A DNA stretch of 64,000 bases, from assembly GCA_964489525.1 (NCBI GenBank), contig CAZAYY010000017.1, positions 1 to 64,000 on the forward strand. Direction: 5' to 3'. This document shows, piece after piece, positions 16,931-24,859 of this stretch (within the stretch, counting starts at the first letter, position 1; each line of letters begins with the position of its first letter). The notes under the pieces are model-generated. The model saw only the letters and a list, made by a program, of their open reading frames with translations. It was not told the DNA's origin and ran no database searches. Origin of the DNA: CAZAYY01 sp964489525 (GTDB lineage: Bacteria > Chloroflexota > Anaerolineae > Anaerolineales > JABWBV01). The position numbers and the translations under genes are program-made.

Positions 16931-18115
16931 TCAGCCGTGGCGCTGCATAAAACGGTGAAGCCGGTTCAGGGCTTCTTCAATTTTTTCGTAGGCGGTGGCA
17001 TACGAACAGCGCACATAGCCTTCGCCACCCAGCCCAAAAGCAGACCCGGGAACACAGGCCACTTTTTCTTCTTTGAGCAGCAGTTCCGAAAAGGTCTCGT
17101 CGTCCATCCCGGCTGCGGTGATGTTGGGGAAGGCATAAAAAGCGCCCTGGGGTTCAAAGGTGGTCAGTCCCAATTCGTTCAGCCCGGAGACAATGAGCTT
17201 ACGGCGGCGGTCATATTCGGCGGTCATCTCCAACACATGTTCTTCGCCCAACTGCAAAGCAGCCAGGGCGGCATCCTGGGAAACGGTTGGGGCAGACATG
17301 ATGGTGTATTGGTGCACCCGCAGCATGCCGCGCAGCAAATCGGCATGGGCGGCGGCATAGCCCACCCGCCAGCCGGTCATGGCATAGTCTTTGGAAAAGC
17401 CGCCCAGCAAAATCGTCCGGTCGCGCATGCCGGGCAGGGCCGGAAAGCTTTGGTGGGGAATGCCATACACCAGCCGGTCGTAAATTTCATCGGAAATCAC
17501 CAGCAGATCGTGCTTTTCGGCAATCCGGCCAATCTCCAAAAGAACTTCACGGCTGGCAACTGCACCCGTGGGGTTGTTGGGGTAGCCAATGAAAATGGCT
17601 TTGGTGCGGGGGGTGATGGCGGCCTCAATTTCGGCCGGGTCGGGCTGGAAGTTGTTCTCCACCCGGCTGGGCACTTCAACAGCAACCCCACCCGCCAGAA
17701 CCACCTCGGCCTGGTAGGCCACAAAACAAGGCGTGGGGATAATGACTTCGTCGCCCACTTCCAGAATGGCCGTGAGGGCCAGGTAAAGGGCTTCGGAAAC
17801 ACCCACGGTGATGACGATTTCGGTGCGAGGGTCATATTGAAGACCATAAAGCCGGGAAAGGTTTTCGCTGACGGCTTCGCGCAGTTCTAAGATGCCGGCG
17901 TTGGAGGTGTAGTGGGTATGTCCCTTTTGCAGCGAGCGCACACCAGCCTCTAAAATGGGTTGGGGTGTGGTGAAATCTGGCTCGCCAATGCCGAGCGAGA
18001 TGACATCTTTCATGGTGGCCACGATGTCGAAAAACTTGCGAATTCCGGAAGGTTTCAGGCCAGCCACGCGCTGGGTTAAAAAGCGGCTAGGGTTGGTAAA
18101 TACGCCATTCGTCAT
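16931..18115 (-). CDS. Class I/II PLP aminotransferase
   Basis: Fold-type I aminotransferase (394 aa), AspC/PatA-like. Substrate and PLP motifs: [31 protein letters not shown] (Asn for PLP O3'), [10 protein letters not shown] and the PLP-lysine site [16 protein letters not shown]. The C-terminal Arg lies in [19 protein letters not shown]. Likely substrates are aspartate, alanine or an aromatic acid; the exact one is not resolved. Start at 18115 chosen because GGAGAA lies 6 nt upstream; the longer frame runs through the preceding gene. It overlaps that gene by 29 bp and precedes gatB. Confidence 0.92.
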   Translation of the reverse strand: MTNGVFTNPSRFLTQRVAGLKPSGIRKFFDIVATMKDVISLGIGEPDFTTPQPILEAGVRSLQKGHTHYTSNAGILELREAVSENLSRLYGLQYDPRTEIVITVGVSEALYLALTAILEVGDEVIIPTPCFVAYQAEVVLAGGVAVEVPSRVENNFQPDPAEIEAAITPRTKAIFIGYPNNPTGAVASREVLLEIGRIAEKHDLLVISDEIYDRLVYGIPHQSFPALPGMRDRTILLGGFSKDYAMTGWRVGYAAAHADLLRGMLRVHQYTIMSAPTVSQDAALAALQLGEEHVLEMTAEYDRRRKLIVSGLNELGLTTFEPQGAFYAFPNITAAGMDDETFSELLLKEEKVACVPGSAFGLGGEGYVRCSYATAYEKIEEALNRLHRFMQRHG

Positions 18116-18308
18116 ACAATTCTCCATAAAAAAGTTCAAAAACCTGGCCATCTGTGGTGCGCACCCGGAACCGTTTGGCACCGGGAATTCGCCAGGCGGC
18201 TTCAATTTGTCCGATTTCCAGGCGTACCCCCTGCCAGACCAAAGCAACCGGTCGCTCAGCATATTCATAGCCAGAGTGGCATTCTACAAGATTACCAGGT
18301 TTGCTCAT
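18087..18308 (-). CDS. Small DUF6504-like protein
   Basis: 73-residue soluble protein with pattern RPVALVWQGVRLEIGQIEAAWRIP followed by a strand-rich tail ending [15 protein letters not shown]. This resembles the DUF6504 family of small actinobacterial and Chloroflexi proteins, whose role is unknown. It heads a minus-strand group with the aminotransferase and gatB, and its last 29 bp overlap the aminotransferase start, which supports it being real and co-transcribed. Confidence 0.65.
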   Translation of the reverse strand: MSKPGNLVECHSGYEYAERPVALVWQGVRLEIGQIEAAWRIPGAKRFRVRTTDGQVFELFYGELYDEWRIYQP

Positions 18309-18458
18309 CGGGCTTTCTCGGAAAGCGTTTTATGATCTTCGCACAGCAGCAGCGGTGTGGGAAAAGCAAAGGGGCTGTGGTTCGAGCTGGTTAATACCAT
18401 TATACCTACTCAATCCGGATATCACGCTGAAAAAGGCCTGAATCCCCGGCGGGGCTGG

Positions 18459-19439
18459 TTATTGATGGCCCAAGACCGGGTGCGGTTCGTAGGGAGCTTC
18501 CAAAGCAGCCAGCGCTTCGCCGGTGAGGCTGACATCCAGGGCAGCCACCGCCTGTTCCAGCTGGTCCAGGGTGCGGGCGCCGATGATGGGCGCAGTGATG
18601 CCGGGTTTATGCAGCATCCAGGCCAGGGCAATTTGCGCAGGGGCCGCGCCATGCTGCGCCGCCAGGGTTTTGACCACATCCACCACAGCCCAATCGGAAT
18701 CGCGGTAATACATCTGGTGGGCATAGGCGTCGCTGCGCGCCCGGATGGTGTCGCCGCTTTTTTCACGGGTGCGGTTGCCGGCCAGGAAGCCGCGCGCCAG
18801 CGGGCTCCAGGGAATAATGCCCACCCCTTCTTCCCGGCAGAGGGGAATCATTTCGCGCTCTTCTTCGCGGTAAACCAGGTTGTAGTGATTTTGCATGGAA
18901 ACAAAGCGGCTCCAGCCGTGGGCGCTGGCAAGGTGCAGCGCCCGAGAAAACTGGTAGGCCCACATGCTGGAAGCGCCCAGGTAGCGCACCTTGCCCGCCC
19001 GAACCAGGTCGTTGAGGGCTTCAAGGGTTTCCTCTATGGGCGTTTTGGAATCCCAGCGGTGAATCTGGTAAAGGTCAATATAATCGGTGCCCAGGCGGCG
19101 CAGCGAATCGTCCACGGCCTGGAAGATGTGCTTCCGCGAAAGGCCGCCCTGGTTGGGTTTATCATTCATGGGGAAAAATACCTTGCTGGCAATCACCACT
19201 TCGTCGCGCCGGGCATACTCGCGCAGGGCTTTCCCGGTGATTTCTTCACTGACGCCGAGGGAATACATATCGGCCGTATCATAAAAGTTGATGCCCAGCT
19301 CCACCGCCCGGCGAATGATGGGCAGGCTGTCGGCCTCATCCAGCGTATAGGGGCGCCAGCTGGACGAGCCGTAGCTCATCATTCCCAGGCAAATGCGAGA
19401 AACCTGCAGACCCGTTTTTCCAAGATTTGTAAACAGCAT
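18459..19439 (-). CDS. Aldo/keto reductase
   Basis: NADPH-dependent (alpha/beta)8-barrel oxidoreductase (326 aa) of the YajO/AKR11-like group. The catalytic tetrad is visible: Asp in NFYDTADMYSLG, Tyr in the same segment, Lys in VVIASKVFFP and His in LYQIHRWDS. NADPH-binding elements are PWSPLARGFLAG and GARTLDQLEQAV. Substrate unknown, probably a small aldehyde or ketone. The promoter region carries two perfect DnaA boxes at 19473-19491, so its expression could respond to DnaA. Confidence 0.93.
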   Translation of the reverse strand: MLFTNLGKTGLQVSRICLGMMSYGSSSWRPYTLDEADSLPIIRRAVELGINFYDTADMYSLGVSEEITGKALREYARRDEVVIASKVFFPMNDKPNQGGLSRKHIFQAVDDSLRRLGTDYIDLYQIHRWDSKTPIEETLEALNDLVRAGKVRYLGASSMWAYQFSRALHLASAHGWSRFVSMQNHYNLVYREEEREMIPLCREEGVGIIPWSPLARGFLAGNRTREKSGDTIRARSDAYAHQMYYRDSDWAVVDVVKTLAAQHGAAPAQIALAWMLHKPGITAPIIGARTLDQLEQAVAALDVSLTGEALAALEAPYEPHPVLGHQ

Positions 19440-19472
19440 AGAACAACACCTCCAAAAGTCGGATAACGCCAG

Positions 19473-19491
19473 TTATCCACATTTATCCACA
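19473..19491 (+). other. Pair of perfect DnaA boxes
   Basis: Two exact TTATCCACA 9-mers, 10 bp apart start to start (19473-19481, 19483-19491), in the 93-bp gap upstream of the aldo/keto reductase. An AT-rich GAATTATGCGAATTATA stretch follows. It may be an origin sub-region, a DnaA-titration site or a DnaA-controlled operator. See 24290-24660. Confidence 0.75.
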
Positions 19492-19532
19492 GAATTATGC
19501 GAATTATACACACCCTCAGCGCCCAAACAGCC

Positions 19533-21026
19533 TCAAAAAGGCAGTTTGGGAAAGCGGGTATGCCAGTCTGTAGCAAGCTGATAAGCGTGGGCAGCATGAA
19601 AAAGCAGGTCTTCGCGGTAATGCGGACCCATGAGCTGCATGCCCACTGGCAGCCCGGCGGCGTCGAACCCCACCGGGAAGCTCAACCCCGGAACGCCTGC
19701 CAGGTTGGCCGGCAAGGTGAACACATCTTCGAGGTACATGGAAAGCGGGTCGTCGCCGTGCCCGCCAATGGGAAACGCCGTGGTTGGGGCAACCGGGGCG
19801 GCGATCACATCCACACTGGAAAAGGCCTGGTCGTAATCCTGCTTAATCAGCGTGCGCACTTTTTGGGCCTGGCCGTAATAGGCTTCGTAATACCCGGCAG
19901 AGAGGGCATAGGTACCCAACATAATGCGCCGCTTGACCTCAGCCCCAAAAAGCTGGCCGCGGGTACCGCTGATTAACTCGGCCAGGCTTTGGGCTTCGGC
20001 CCGCGGCCCATAGCGAATGCCATCGTAGCGCGCCAGGTTGGCCGAGGCCTCGGCGGGGGCTAATAGATAGTAGACCGGCAGGGCAAATTCGGTGTGTGGC
20101 AGGTGAATCGGCACCGCCTGGGCACCCAGCGAAACCAAAACCTCAATGGCCGCCTTAACTGCCTGCTCCACTTCACCCTGCATGCCTTCGATAAAAAATT
20201 CTGCCGGTACACCAACCCGCAGCCCGTTCAAGTTGGGCTCAATAGACCAGTTAAGTGGAGAAACCGGTAAATCCATGCTGGTTGCATCCAACGGGTCTGG
20301 CCCGGCCATGCTGCGGAAGATCAGTTCGGCATCGGGAATGGAGCGAGAAAACACACCCACGCAATCCAGGGAAGAGCCATAAGCCACCAGTCCGTAGCGC
20401 GACACCCGTCCATAGGTTGGCTTCAAGCCAACCACGCCGCAAAAAGAAGCGGGTTGGCGAACGCTGCCCCCGGTGTCGGTGCCCAGGCCCGCCAGCGAAA
20501 AACCAGCCGCAACGGCTGCCGCACTGCCGCCGCTGGACCCTCCTGGCACCCGATCCAGGTTCCAGGGGTTGTGGGTCACGCCATAGGCGGAGTTCTCGGT
20601 GGAAGAGCCCATGGCAAACTCGTCTGTGTTGGTTTTGCCCAAGACCACCACCCCGGCATCTAACAACCGCTGGACAGCGGTGGCCGTGAAGGGCGGCACA
20701 AAATTTTCCAAAATTCGCGAGCCGCAGGTCAGGCGCAGCCCCTCCAGTGCCAGCACATCTTTAACCACAATGGGTATGCCCAAAAGCGCAGGGGGTTGGG
20801 TGCCTTGCCGGGCGTTTTTCCGCCATGCTGCAAACTGCTGGTCGGCCCGGTGGGACTGGGCAAGGGCTTCTTCTGGGGCAAAGGTGATAAAGGCATGGAT
20901 CGCAGGTTCATGGGCGGTAACCTGCTCCAGGCAGGCGCGGGTCAATTCTTCGGCAGAAAATTCCCCGCGGCGCAGGCTGGCTGCAGCCTGGGTAACGGTC
21001 AGCTGGTGGAGGGGTGGGGTGGCCAA
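19533..21026 (-). CDS. gatA: Amidotransferase subunit A (glutaminase)
   Basis: GatA (497 aa), the amidase-signature subunit that hydrolyses glutamine and channels ammonia to GatB. Catalytic triad: Lys in IPIVVKDVLALEG (about residue 77), cis-Ser in the GGSSGGSAAAVAAG signature, and nucleophile Ser in GTDTGGSVRQPASFCG. The start is TTG with TTGGAG 7 nt upstream; no ATG fits. It begins 3 nt after the gatC stop. Confidence 0.96.
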   Translation of the reverse strand: MATPPLHQLTVTQAAASLRRGEFSAEELTRACLEQVTAHEPAIHAFITFAPEEALAQSHRADQQFAAWRKNARQGTQPPALLGIPIVVKDVLALEGLRLTCGSRILENFVPPFTATAVQRLLDAGVVVLGKTNTDEFAMGSSTENSAYGVTHNPWNLDRVPGGSSGGSAAAVAAGFSLAGLGTDTGGSVRQPASFCGVVGLKPTYGRVSRYGLVAYGSSLDCVGVFSRSIPDAELIFRSMAGPDPLDATSMDLPVSPLNWSIEPNLNGLRVGVPAEFFIEGMQGEVEQAVKAAIEVLVSLGAQAVPIHLPHTEFALPVYYLLAPAEASANLARYDGIRYGPRAEAQSLAELISGTRGQLFGAEVKRRIMLGTYALSAGYYEAYYGQAQKVRTLIKQDYDQAFSSVDVIAAPVAPTTAFPIGGHGDDPLSMYLEDVFTLPANLAGVPGLSFPVGFDAAGLPVGMQLMGPHYREDLLFHAAHAYQLATDWHTRFPKLPF

Positions 21027-21029
21027 GTG

Positions 21030-21314
21030 CTACTCCAAAATGGGGGGAACCCGGAACTGCCCCGCTTCGTGATCGGGTGCGTTGCGCAGTAAATCTGAAA
21101 GCAGCAGGCCAGGGCGGGACGCATCTTCCCGCAGAACGGTGCGCTCCGGTAAGACACTGGATGTAGAGGAAATTCCAGCAACGTCCAGGCTTTGCAGCCG
21201 GGCGGCGTAGTCCAAAATGGCAGAAAGTTGGGTGCGGTAGCGAGATTTTTCAGCTTCGCTCAGGGTCAGCCGGGCCAGGCGGGCAATATGTTCAACTTCT
21301 TCAATGGTCAGCAT
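21030..21314 (-). CDS. gatC: Amidotransferase subunit C
   Basis: GatC (94 aa, normal length), the small helical subunit that wraps around GatA and stabilises the GatCAB complex. Signature MLTIEEVEHIARLARLTLSE, then DYAARLQSLDVAGI and the DLLRNAPDHEAGQFRVPPIL tail. The longer frame upstream runs into the next gene and is rejected. No Shine-Dalgarno; the -10 box lies 6 nt from the ATG, so the message is probably leaderless. Confidence 0.94.
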   Translation of the reverse strand: MLTIEEVEHIARLARLTLSEAEKSRYRTQLSAILDYAARLQSLDVAGISSTSSVLPERTVLREDASRPGLLLSDLLRNAPDHEAGQFRVPPILE

Positions 21315-21320
21315 TAGGCG

Positions 21321-21329
21321 ATTATAACA
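21321..21329 (-). promoter_or_regulatory. Extended -10 promoter of gatC (leaderless)
   Basis: On the minus strand TGTTATAAT, 6 nt before the gatC ATG. Transcription would begin at the start codon itself or within a base or two. No Shine-Dalgarno is present. Confidence 0.65.
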
Positions 21330-21370
21330 CCACATTAATGATGACGTAGGGGAGCCAAAAAAAACGCCCC

Positions 21371-22018
21371 TTACCAGGGGCGTCCAAAGCGTTCTTCTTT
21401 CCAGACATCGGCCTGGTTGTGATACCCGGCCTGCTCCCAAAAACCGGGGCGGTCGGTTTCGGTAAATTCCAGGCCGCGAATCCACTTGGCACCCTTCCAA
21501 AGGTAGACATCTTTCAAATCGGTCCGGCCAGGAATGGCACCCGCAACCCCGCGCAGTGGGTAGCCGTGGTCGGGGGTCAGCGGCTCACCGTTAAAGTGCG
21601 TCGCCAGGATAAAGTTGTCCTGCAAATAGGCTTCAAGGGGCAAATTGGTGGTATACCCATATTCGGCATGCTGGACAATGAAGCGGGCCGAAGGCAGGGG
21701 CTTCACCAGGCCTGCATCCATCAGCGTTTTGATAGACACCCCTTCCCACAACGTGTCGAACTTACTCCAGCGGGTCACGCAGTGCAGGTCCAGGGTAACC
21801 TGGGTTCGGGGCAGCTGGTTGAATTCTTCCCAGGTCCAGCGGACAGGTTGTTCCACCGCACCCCACACCCGGAAATCCCAGGTGGCCGGGTCGAAGCGGG
21901 GAACCGGGCCGTAATGCAGCACGGGAAACTTCTGGGTGAGTGATTGGCCAGGGGGCAGCCGTCCCTGGGAAGATACATTTTGCTCCTGCTCTTTTCGATT
22001 CTTGAAACTGCTGAACAT
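21371..22018 (-). CDS. Sulfite oxidase-like molybdopterin oxidoreductase
   Basis: Molybdopterin-binding domain protein (215 aa) of the sulfite oxidase/MsrP family. The molybdenum-ligand Cys is in LDLHCVTRWSKFDTLWEGV (about residue 82), and HFNGEPLTPDHGYPLRGV is the conserved cofactor pocket. Unlike MsrP (YedY) it has no Tat signal, so it probably works in the cytoplasm. Substrate unknown. ATG 22018 has AAGGAG 7 nt upstream; the longer frame is not supported. Confidence 0.87.
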   Translation of the reverse strand: MFSSFKNRKEQEQNVSSQGRLPPGQSLTQKFPVLHYGPVPRFDPATWDFRVWGAVEQPVRWTWEEFNQLPRTQVTLDLHCVTRWSKFDTLWEGVSIKTLMDAGLVKPLPSARFIVQHAEYGYTTNLPLEAYLQDNFILATHFNGEPLTPDHGYPLRGVAGAIPGRTDLKDVYLWKGAKWIRGLEFTETDRPGFWEQAGYHNQADVWKEERFGRPW

Positions 22019-22147
22019 GGCGGCTCCTTTTACTGCGCTGAATGATTCTTTTTGCAATTATAATCATTCCATGCCATCAGCAGGATGAAAATCATTTAAT
22101 CTTATGCTGTGCAGGCACAACAGGTGACCCTTTGGTTGGAGGTAGCG

Positions 22148-23122
22148 ATGCACATGGACCTGCCCACTTTACTGCAACATTCGCCCATTCCCACGCCAGA
22201 CCCTATGTACTTGCGCGATGTGATGGTGGGTGAAATTTTCAAGGCATTTGGGGCCAATCCCACCGGGTGGCTGCGCCAGCGGTTCGGACATTGGTTTCAC
22301 AAACCCACCGCATCCTTTGCCCAGATTGGAACTACCTTTGACCGCCTTTGTGCCGGGCCAGGCATTGTGGCCGCCGCTCGTTGGGCATTAAGCCAGTGGG
22401 CCAGCACGCTGGCGTTCAATGGGCACAGGCCTGCCCCTTCGGAGGGGGGGCTGCTGGTGGTGTCCAACCATCCTGGTGTGTATGATGCGCTGTGCATTGC
22501 CAGCCTGCTGGGCCGCAGTGATTTAAGAATTTTTGCCGGAGATATCCCTTTCCTCCAAAACCTGCCCAACGCCTGCCGTCACTTCATTTTTTCATCGGCC
22601 AACAGCCACCAAAAAATGACCACCATCCGCCAATCTATCCGCCACCTGGAAAGCGGGGGGGCACTGCTGATTTACCCAAGCGGCAGTATTGACCCCGACC
22701 CGGCGGTTTTGCCTGGCGCTGGGGCCAGCCTGGAAGCCTGGTCGGGCAGCATTCCCATCATGCTGCGTAAAGCACCATTCGCCAACGTCCAGGTAGCCAT
22801 TGTTAGCCATGTGTTGGAAAGAAAATACGCATTCCACCTGCTCAGCCGGCTGCGCAAAAAACGCAATGACCGCCAGCGGGTTTCGGAGTTTTTACAGGTG
22901 CTGCACCAGCTGGTTCACCCCAAAAAGTTGATGGTTCGACCCAGGGTGTCGTTTGCCCGGCCGCTGCTGGCTTCTATGCTGCCCGATCGAAAAGATGGCG
23001 CAGCCGTTTTGGAAACCCTGGTTTCACGGGCAAAAGCACTGCTGGCAGAACATGCTTCCCTACCCGACCATTTCTGGCAGGTGCAGCCTTTGGAAGAGGC
23101 GCTGCCAGAAATGGATAGTTAA
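22148..23122 (+). CDS. PlsC-like acyltransferase domain protein
   Basis: 324-residue protein with the 1-acylglycerol-phosphate acyltransferase fold. The HX4D motif is NHPGVYDAL (about residue 108), and a second block resembles the substrate Arg/Gly region, YPSGSIDPDP (about 178). It lacks an obvious membrane anchor. Likely transfers acyl chains to a lysophospholipid or glycolipid at the membrane, but may be a divergent member. GGAGG lies 5 nt before ATG 22148; the earlier GTG is less likely. Confidence 0.72.
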   Translation: MHMDLPTLLQHSPIPTPDPMYLRDVMVGEIFKAFGANPTGWLRQRFGHWFHKPTASFAQIGTTFDRLCAGPGIVAAARWALSQWASTLAFNGHRPAPSEGGLLVVSNHPGVYDALCIASLLGRSDLRIFAGDIPFLQNLPNACRHFIFSSANSHQKMTTIRQSIRHLESGGALLIYPSGSIDPDPAVLPGAGASLEAWSGSIPIMLRKAPFANVQVAIVSHVLERKYAFHLLSRLRKKRNDRQRVSEFLQVLHQLVHPKKLMVRPRVSFARPLLASMLPDRKDGAAVLETLVSRAKALLAEHASLPDHFWQVQPLEEALPEMDS

Positions 23123-23144
23123 GCAGCGCGGCTCTTTCAGCATA

Positions 23145-23831
23145 TCAGGGCAGGGTAAAGCTGTCTCCTGGTTTGAGCAAGTGCCCCTGGGTGATGGTTT
23201 CTTTTTCTACGCGGGCAATCCAGGCTGCGGCGTCCTGTGCAATCAGCGGCCAGGTGTTGTAGTGGGCGGGAATGACATGCTTGGGTTCAATCATTTTAAC
23301 GGCCCGTAAAGCGTCATCGGGACCCATCGTGAAGTTGTCACCAATCGGCAGCACGGCCAGGTCAATCCCTTCCTCGCCAATCAGCTTCATTCCGCTGAAA
23401 AGCCCGGTATCGCAGGCCAGGTAAACCTTCCGGTTCCCTTTGGTGGTTAGCAAAAAGCCGGCAGGCATACCCCCGTACGATCCGTCCGGCAAGCCCGAAC
23501 CATGAATTGCCTGGGTTAATTTCAAGTAGCCAAAGGGGTGGTTGAACCCGCCCCCAATATGCTGGGCGTGGGCATTGACGCCTTGAGCCCCCAGCCAGTT
23601 GGCAATTTCAAAATTGGAGATCACCAGGGCTCCAGTTCGCTTGGCAATTTTAACCGCATCGGCAACATGGTCGCCGTGGCCATGGCTGACCAGGATGAAA
23701 TTGGCCTGGACCGCTGCGGCGGTGATGCTGGCGCTGGGGTTGTCTTCCAGAAATGGGTCTACCAGGATGTGGTAGCCGGATGTTTCCAGCCCAAACGTGC
23801 CGTGTCCATACCAGGTGAATTTAAGTCCCAT
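23145..23831 (-). CDS. UPF0173-family metal-dependent hydrolase
   Basis: Metallo-beta-lactamase-fold hydrolase (228 aa, family length). Metal motif SHGHGDHVADAV (HxHxDH) at about residue 50, DTGLFSGM (Asp bridge) and the C-terminal PAHYNTWPLI His. N-terminal WYGHGTFGLET is the family signature. Substrate unknown, in common with the whole UPF0173 family. Start fixed by AGGAGG 7 nt upstream. Convergent with the acyltransferase gene, 22 bp apart. Confidence 0.92.
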   Translation of the reverse strand: MGLKFTWYGHGTFGLETSGYHILVDPFLEDNPSASITAAAVQANFILVSHGHGDHVADAVKIAKRTGALVISNFEIANWLGAQGVNAHAQHIGGGFNHPFGYLKLTQAIHGSGLPDGSYGGMPAGFLLTTKGNRKVYLACDTGLFSGMKLIGEEGIDLAVLPIGDNFTMGPDDALRAVKMIEPKHVIPAHYNTWPLIAQDAAAWIARVEKETITQGHLLKPGDSFTLP

Positions 23832-23960
23832 GAAAGCACCTCCTGTCCATGATTGGGTATCGTCCCTTTGCCCCGGCCCCGCTGGGTTTTGTTGGGCTGA
23901 GGCTGTTTTCAATTTTTATTATAACGGGTTTTTGGCAGCTTCTCGCCTGTCCCCTTGGCT

Positions 23961-24000
23961 CAGATTCCTCCGGCTGCGCCGTTCGGAGTAACACGCGGGG
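23961..24000 (-). repeat. Family C repeat, copy C1
   Basis: Copy of a dispersed element with core ATTCCTC-N-GGCTG(T/C)(G/A)CCGTTCGGA; relatives at 30882, 53900, 55481 and 55598. The whole 23832-24289 gap is repeat-filled and has no gene. Confidence 0.7.
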
Positions 24001-24004
24001 GATT

Positions 24005-24034
24005 TAACAGGGATGGACAGGATTAACGGGATGG
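24005..24034 (+). repeat. Family E repeat, copy E1
   Basis: AACAGGGATGGACAGGAT unit followed by a related ATTAACGGGATGG; the same 18-mer forms both arms of the hairpin at 31090-31133. Confidence 0.7.
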
Positions 24035-24090
24035 AGGAGGGAGATTTTTTTGTCAATTAGTGGCGAGTTCGAAGAATTTTGGACTCCCAC

Positions 24091-24195
24091 GGCATGCCGT
24101 AGGGGCAGGTCGCCATGCGGCGGAAGGGGTTTAGATGAACCTTGCTCCATTGCGGCGAAGGGATTGCCGAACTCACCCGCAGACCTGCCCGTGGC
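24091..24195 (-). repeat. Family A repeat, copy A1
   Basis: About 105 bp, minus orientation. It is bounded by GGGCAGGTC and its complement and aligns almost throughout with copies at 30959 and 53632, with small indels. Short terminal inverted repeats and intergenic placement resemble a MITE. Confidence 0.75.
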
Positions 24196-24289
24196 CGCAA
24201 TCCCCCACCAGGCCGAGCGGGCGGTCAGGGTTTGGCCGGGCAGGATGGATGTAGGCGATTTTTGCGGATGGTTTCTGTTTCCCCATCAA

Positions 24290-24660
24290 CCGATTAATCC
24301 ACACTTTTTATATTGTATATGTATATTAAAAGTAATGGTAGTAGAGCCTGTGGATATGTGGATAACCCATGTAGAAGCTTAAAATCACACCATGTTTGTG
24401 CCTTGCCCATGCAGCTCATCCATATATAGGGCGGCGGGGGTGAAAAGTTATCCCCAGATTTCCGCGCAAAAAATGGGGATAGTTCGAATACTTTTTGGAC
24501 GCCGTTTATACCCATTAATCTATTTTCCATCTATAGGTTTTAGCCTTTTATCTACCCCCATATATAGCGCCTGGGGCACAGGGCTATTCCGTCGGTTTTT
24601 AAAAAGTTTTCCCCAGTGAACCTCGGTTTTCCACAGTTTTCCCAGGGTTATCCACAGGCA
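24290..24660. other. oriC: Candidate chromosomal replication origin (oriC)
   Basis: AT-rich DNA at 24291-24335 (TTTTTATATTGTATATGTAT core), then triplets TAA-AAG-TAA-TGG-TAG-TAG at 24327-24344. Read 3'-5', five of the six fit the DnaA-trio consensus (G/A)A(T/A). A 4-nt AGCC spacer follows, then two DnaA boxes sharing one base: TGTGGATAT 24349-24357 and TGTGGATAA 24357-24365 (minus strand; the second is perfect). Further boxes: TTATCCCCA 24448-24456, TTTTCCCCA 24607-24615, TTTTCCACA 24627-24635 and perfect TTATCCACA 24648-24656. This trio/box/AT-rich order is that of the Bacillus basal unwinding element. No gene is supported here. dnaA is not in the window, so the call rests on sequence only. 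Confidence 0.7.
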
Positions 24661-24773
24661 GGGACGTTTTTTGTCCGGGTGGGTGGTTTGGGGTACCCCT
24701 ATATGTGGAAAGGGGGTGGCAGGGAGGGCCCGGTTGAAACCGGGACTACAGGGGAGTGGCCCACGGAGAGCGA

Positions 24774-24801
24774 TTGAATTGCCTGCGTAATGGAGTATAA
24801 T
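24774..24801 (+). promoter_or_regulatory. pepF promoter with overlapping palindrome
   Basis: TTGAAT, 16-nt spacer, TATAAT. The -10 box lies in the centre of GGAGTATAATACTCC, a perfect 7-1-7 palindrome, which suggests repression by a bound protein. Confidence 0.6.
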
Positions 24802-24859
24802 ACTCCTTACCAAACTTTCGAAATGTTCACATTCTTCGTGAAGTAACAGGAGTAAAAAA

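Noticed and set aside
16682..17890. 402-codon plus-strand frame
   Set aside because: Antisense to the aminotransferase and gatB.
24294..24530. Short minus-strand frame inside the origin candidate
   Set aside because: No ribosome site or similarity; the region is rich in DnaA boxes and AT tracts instead.
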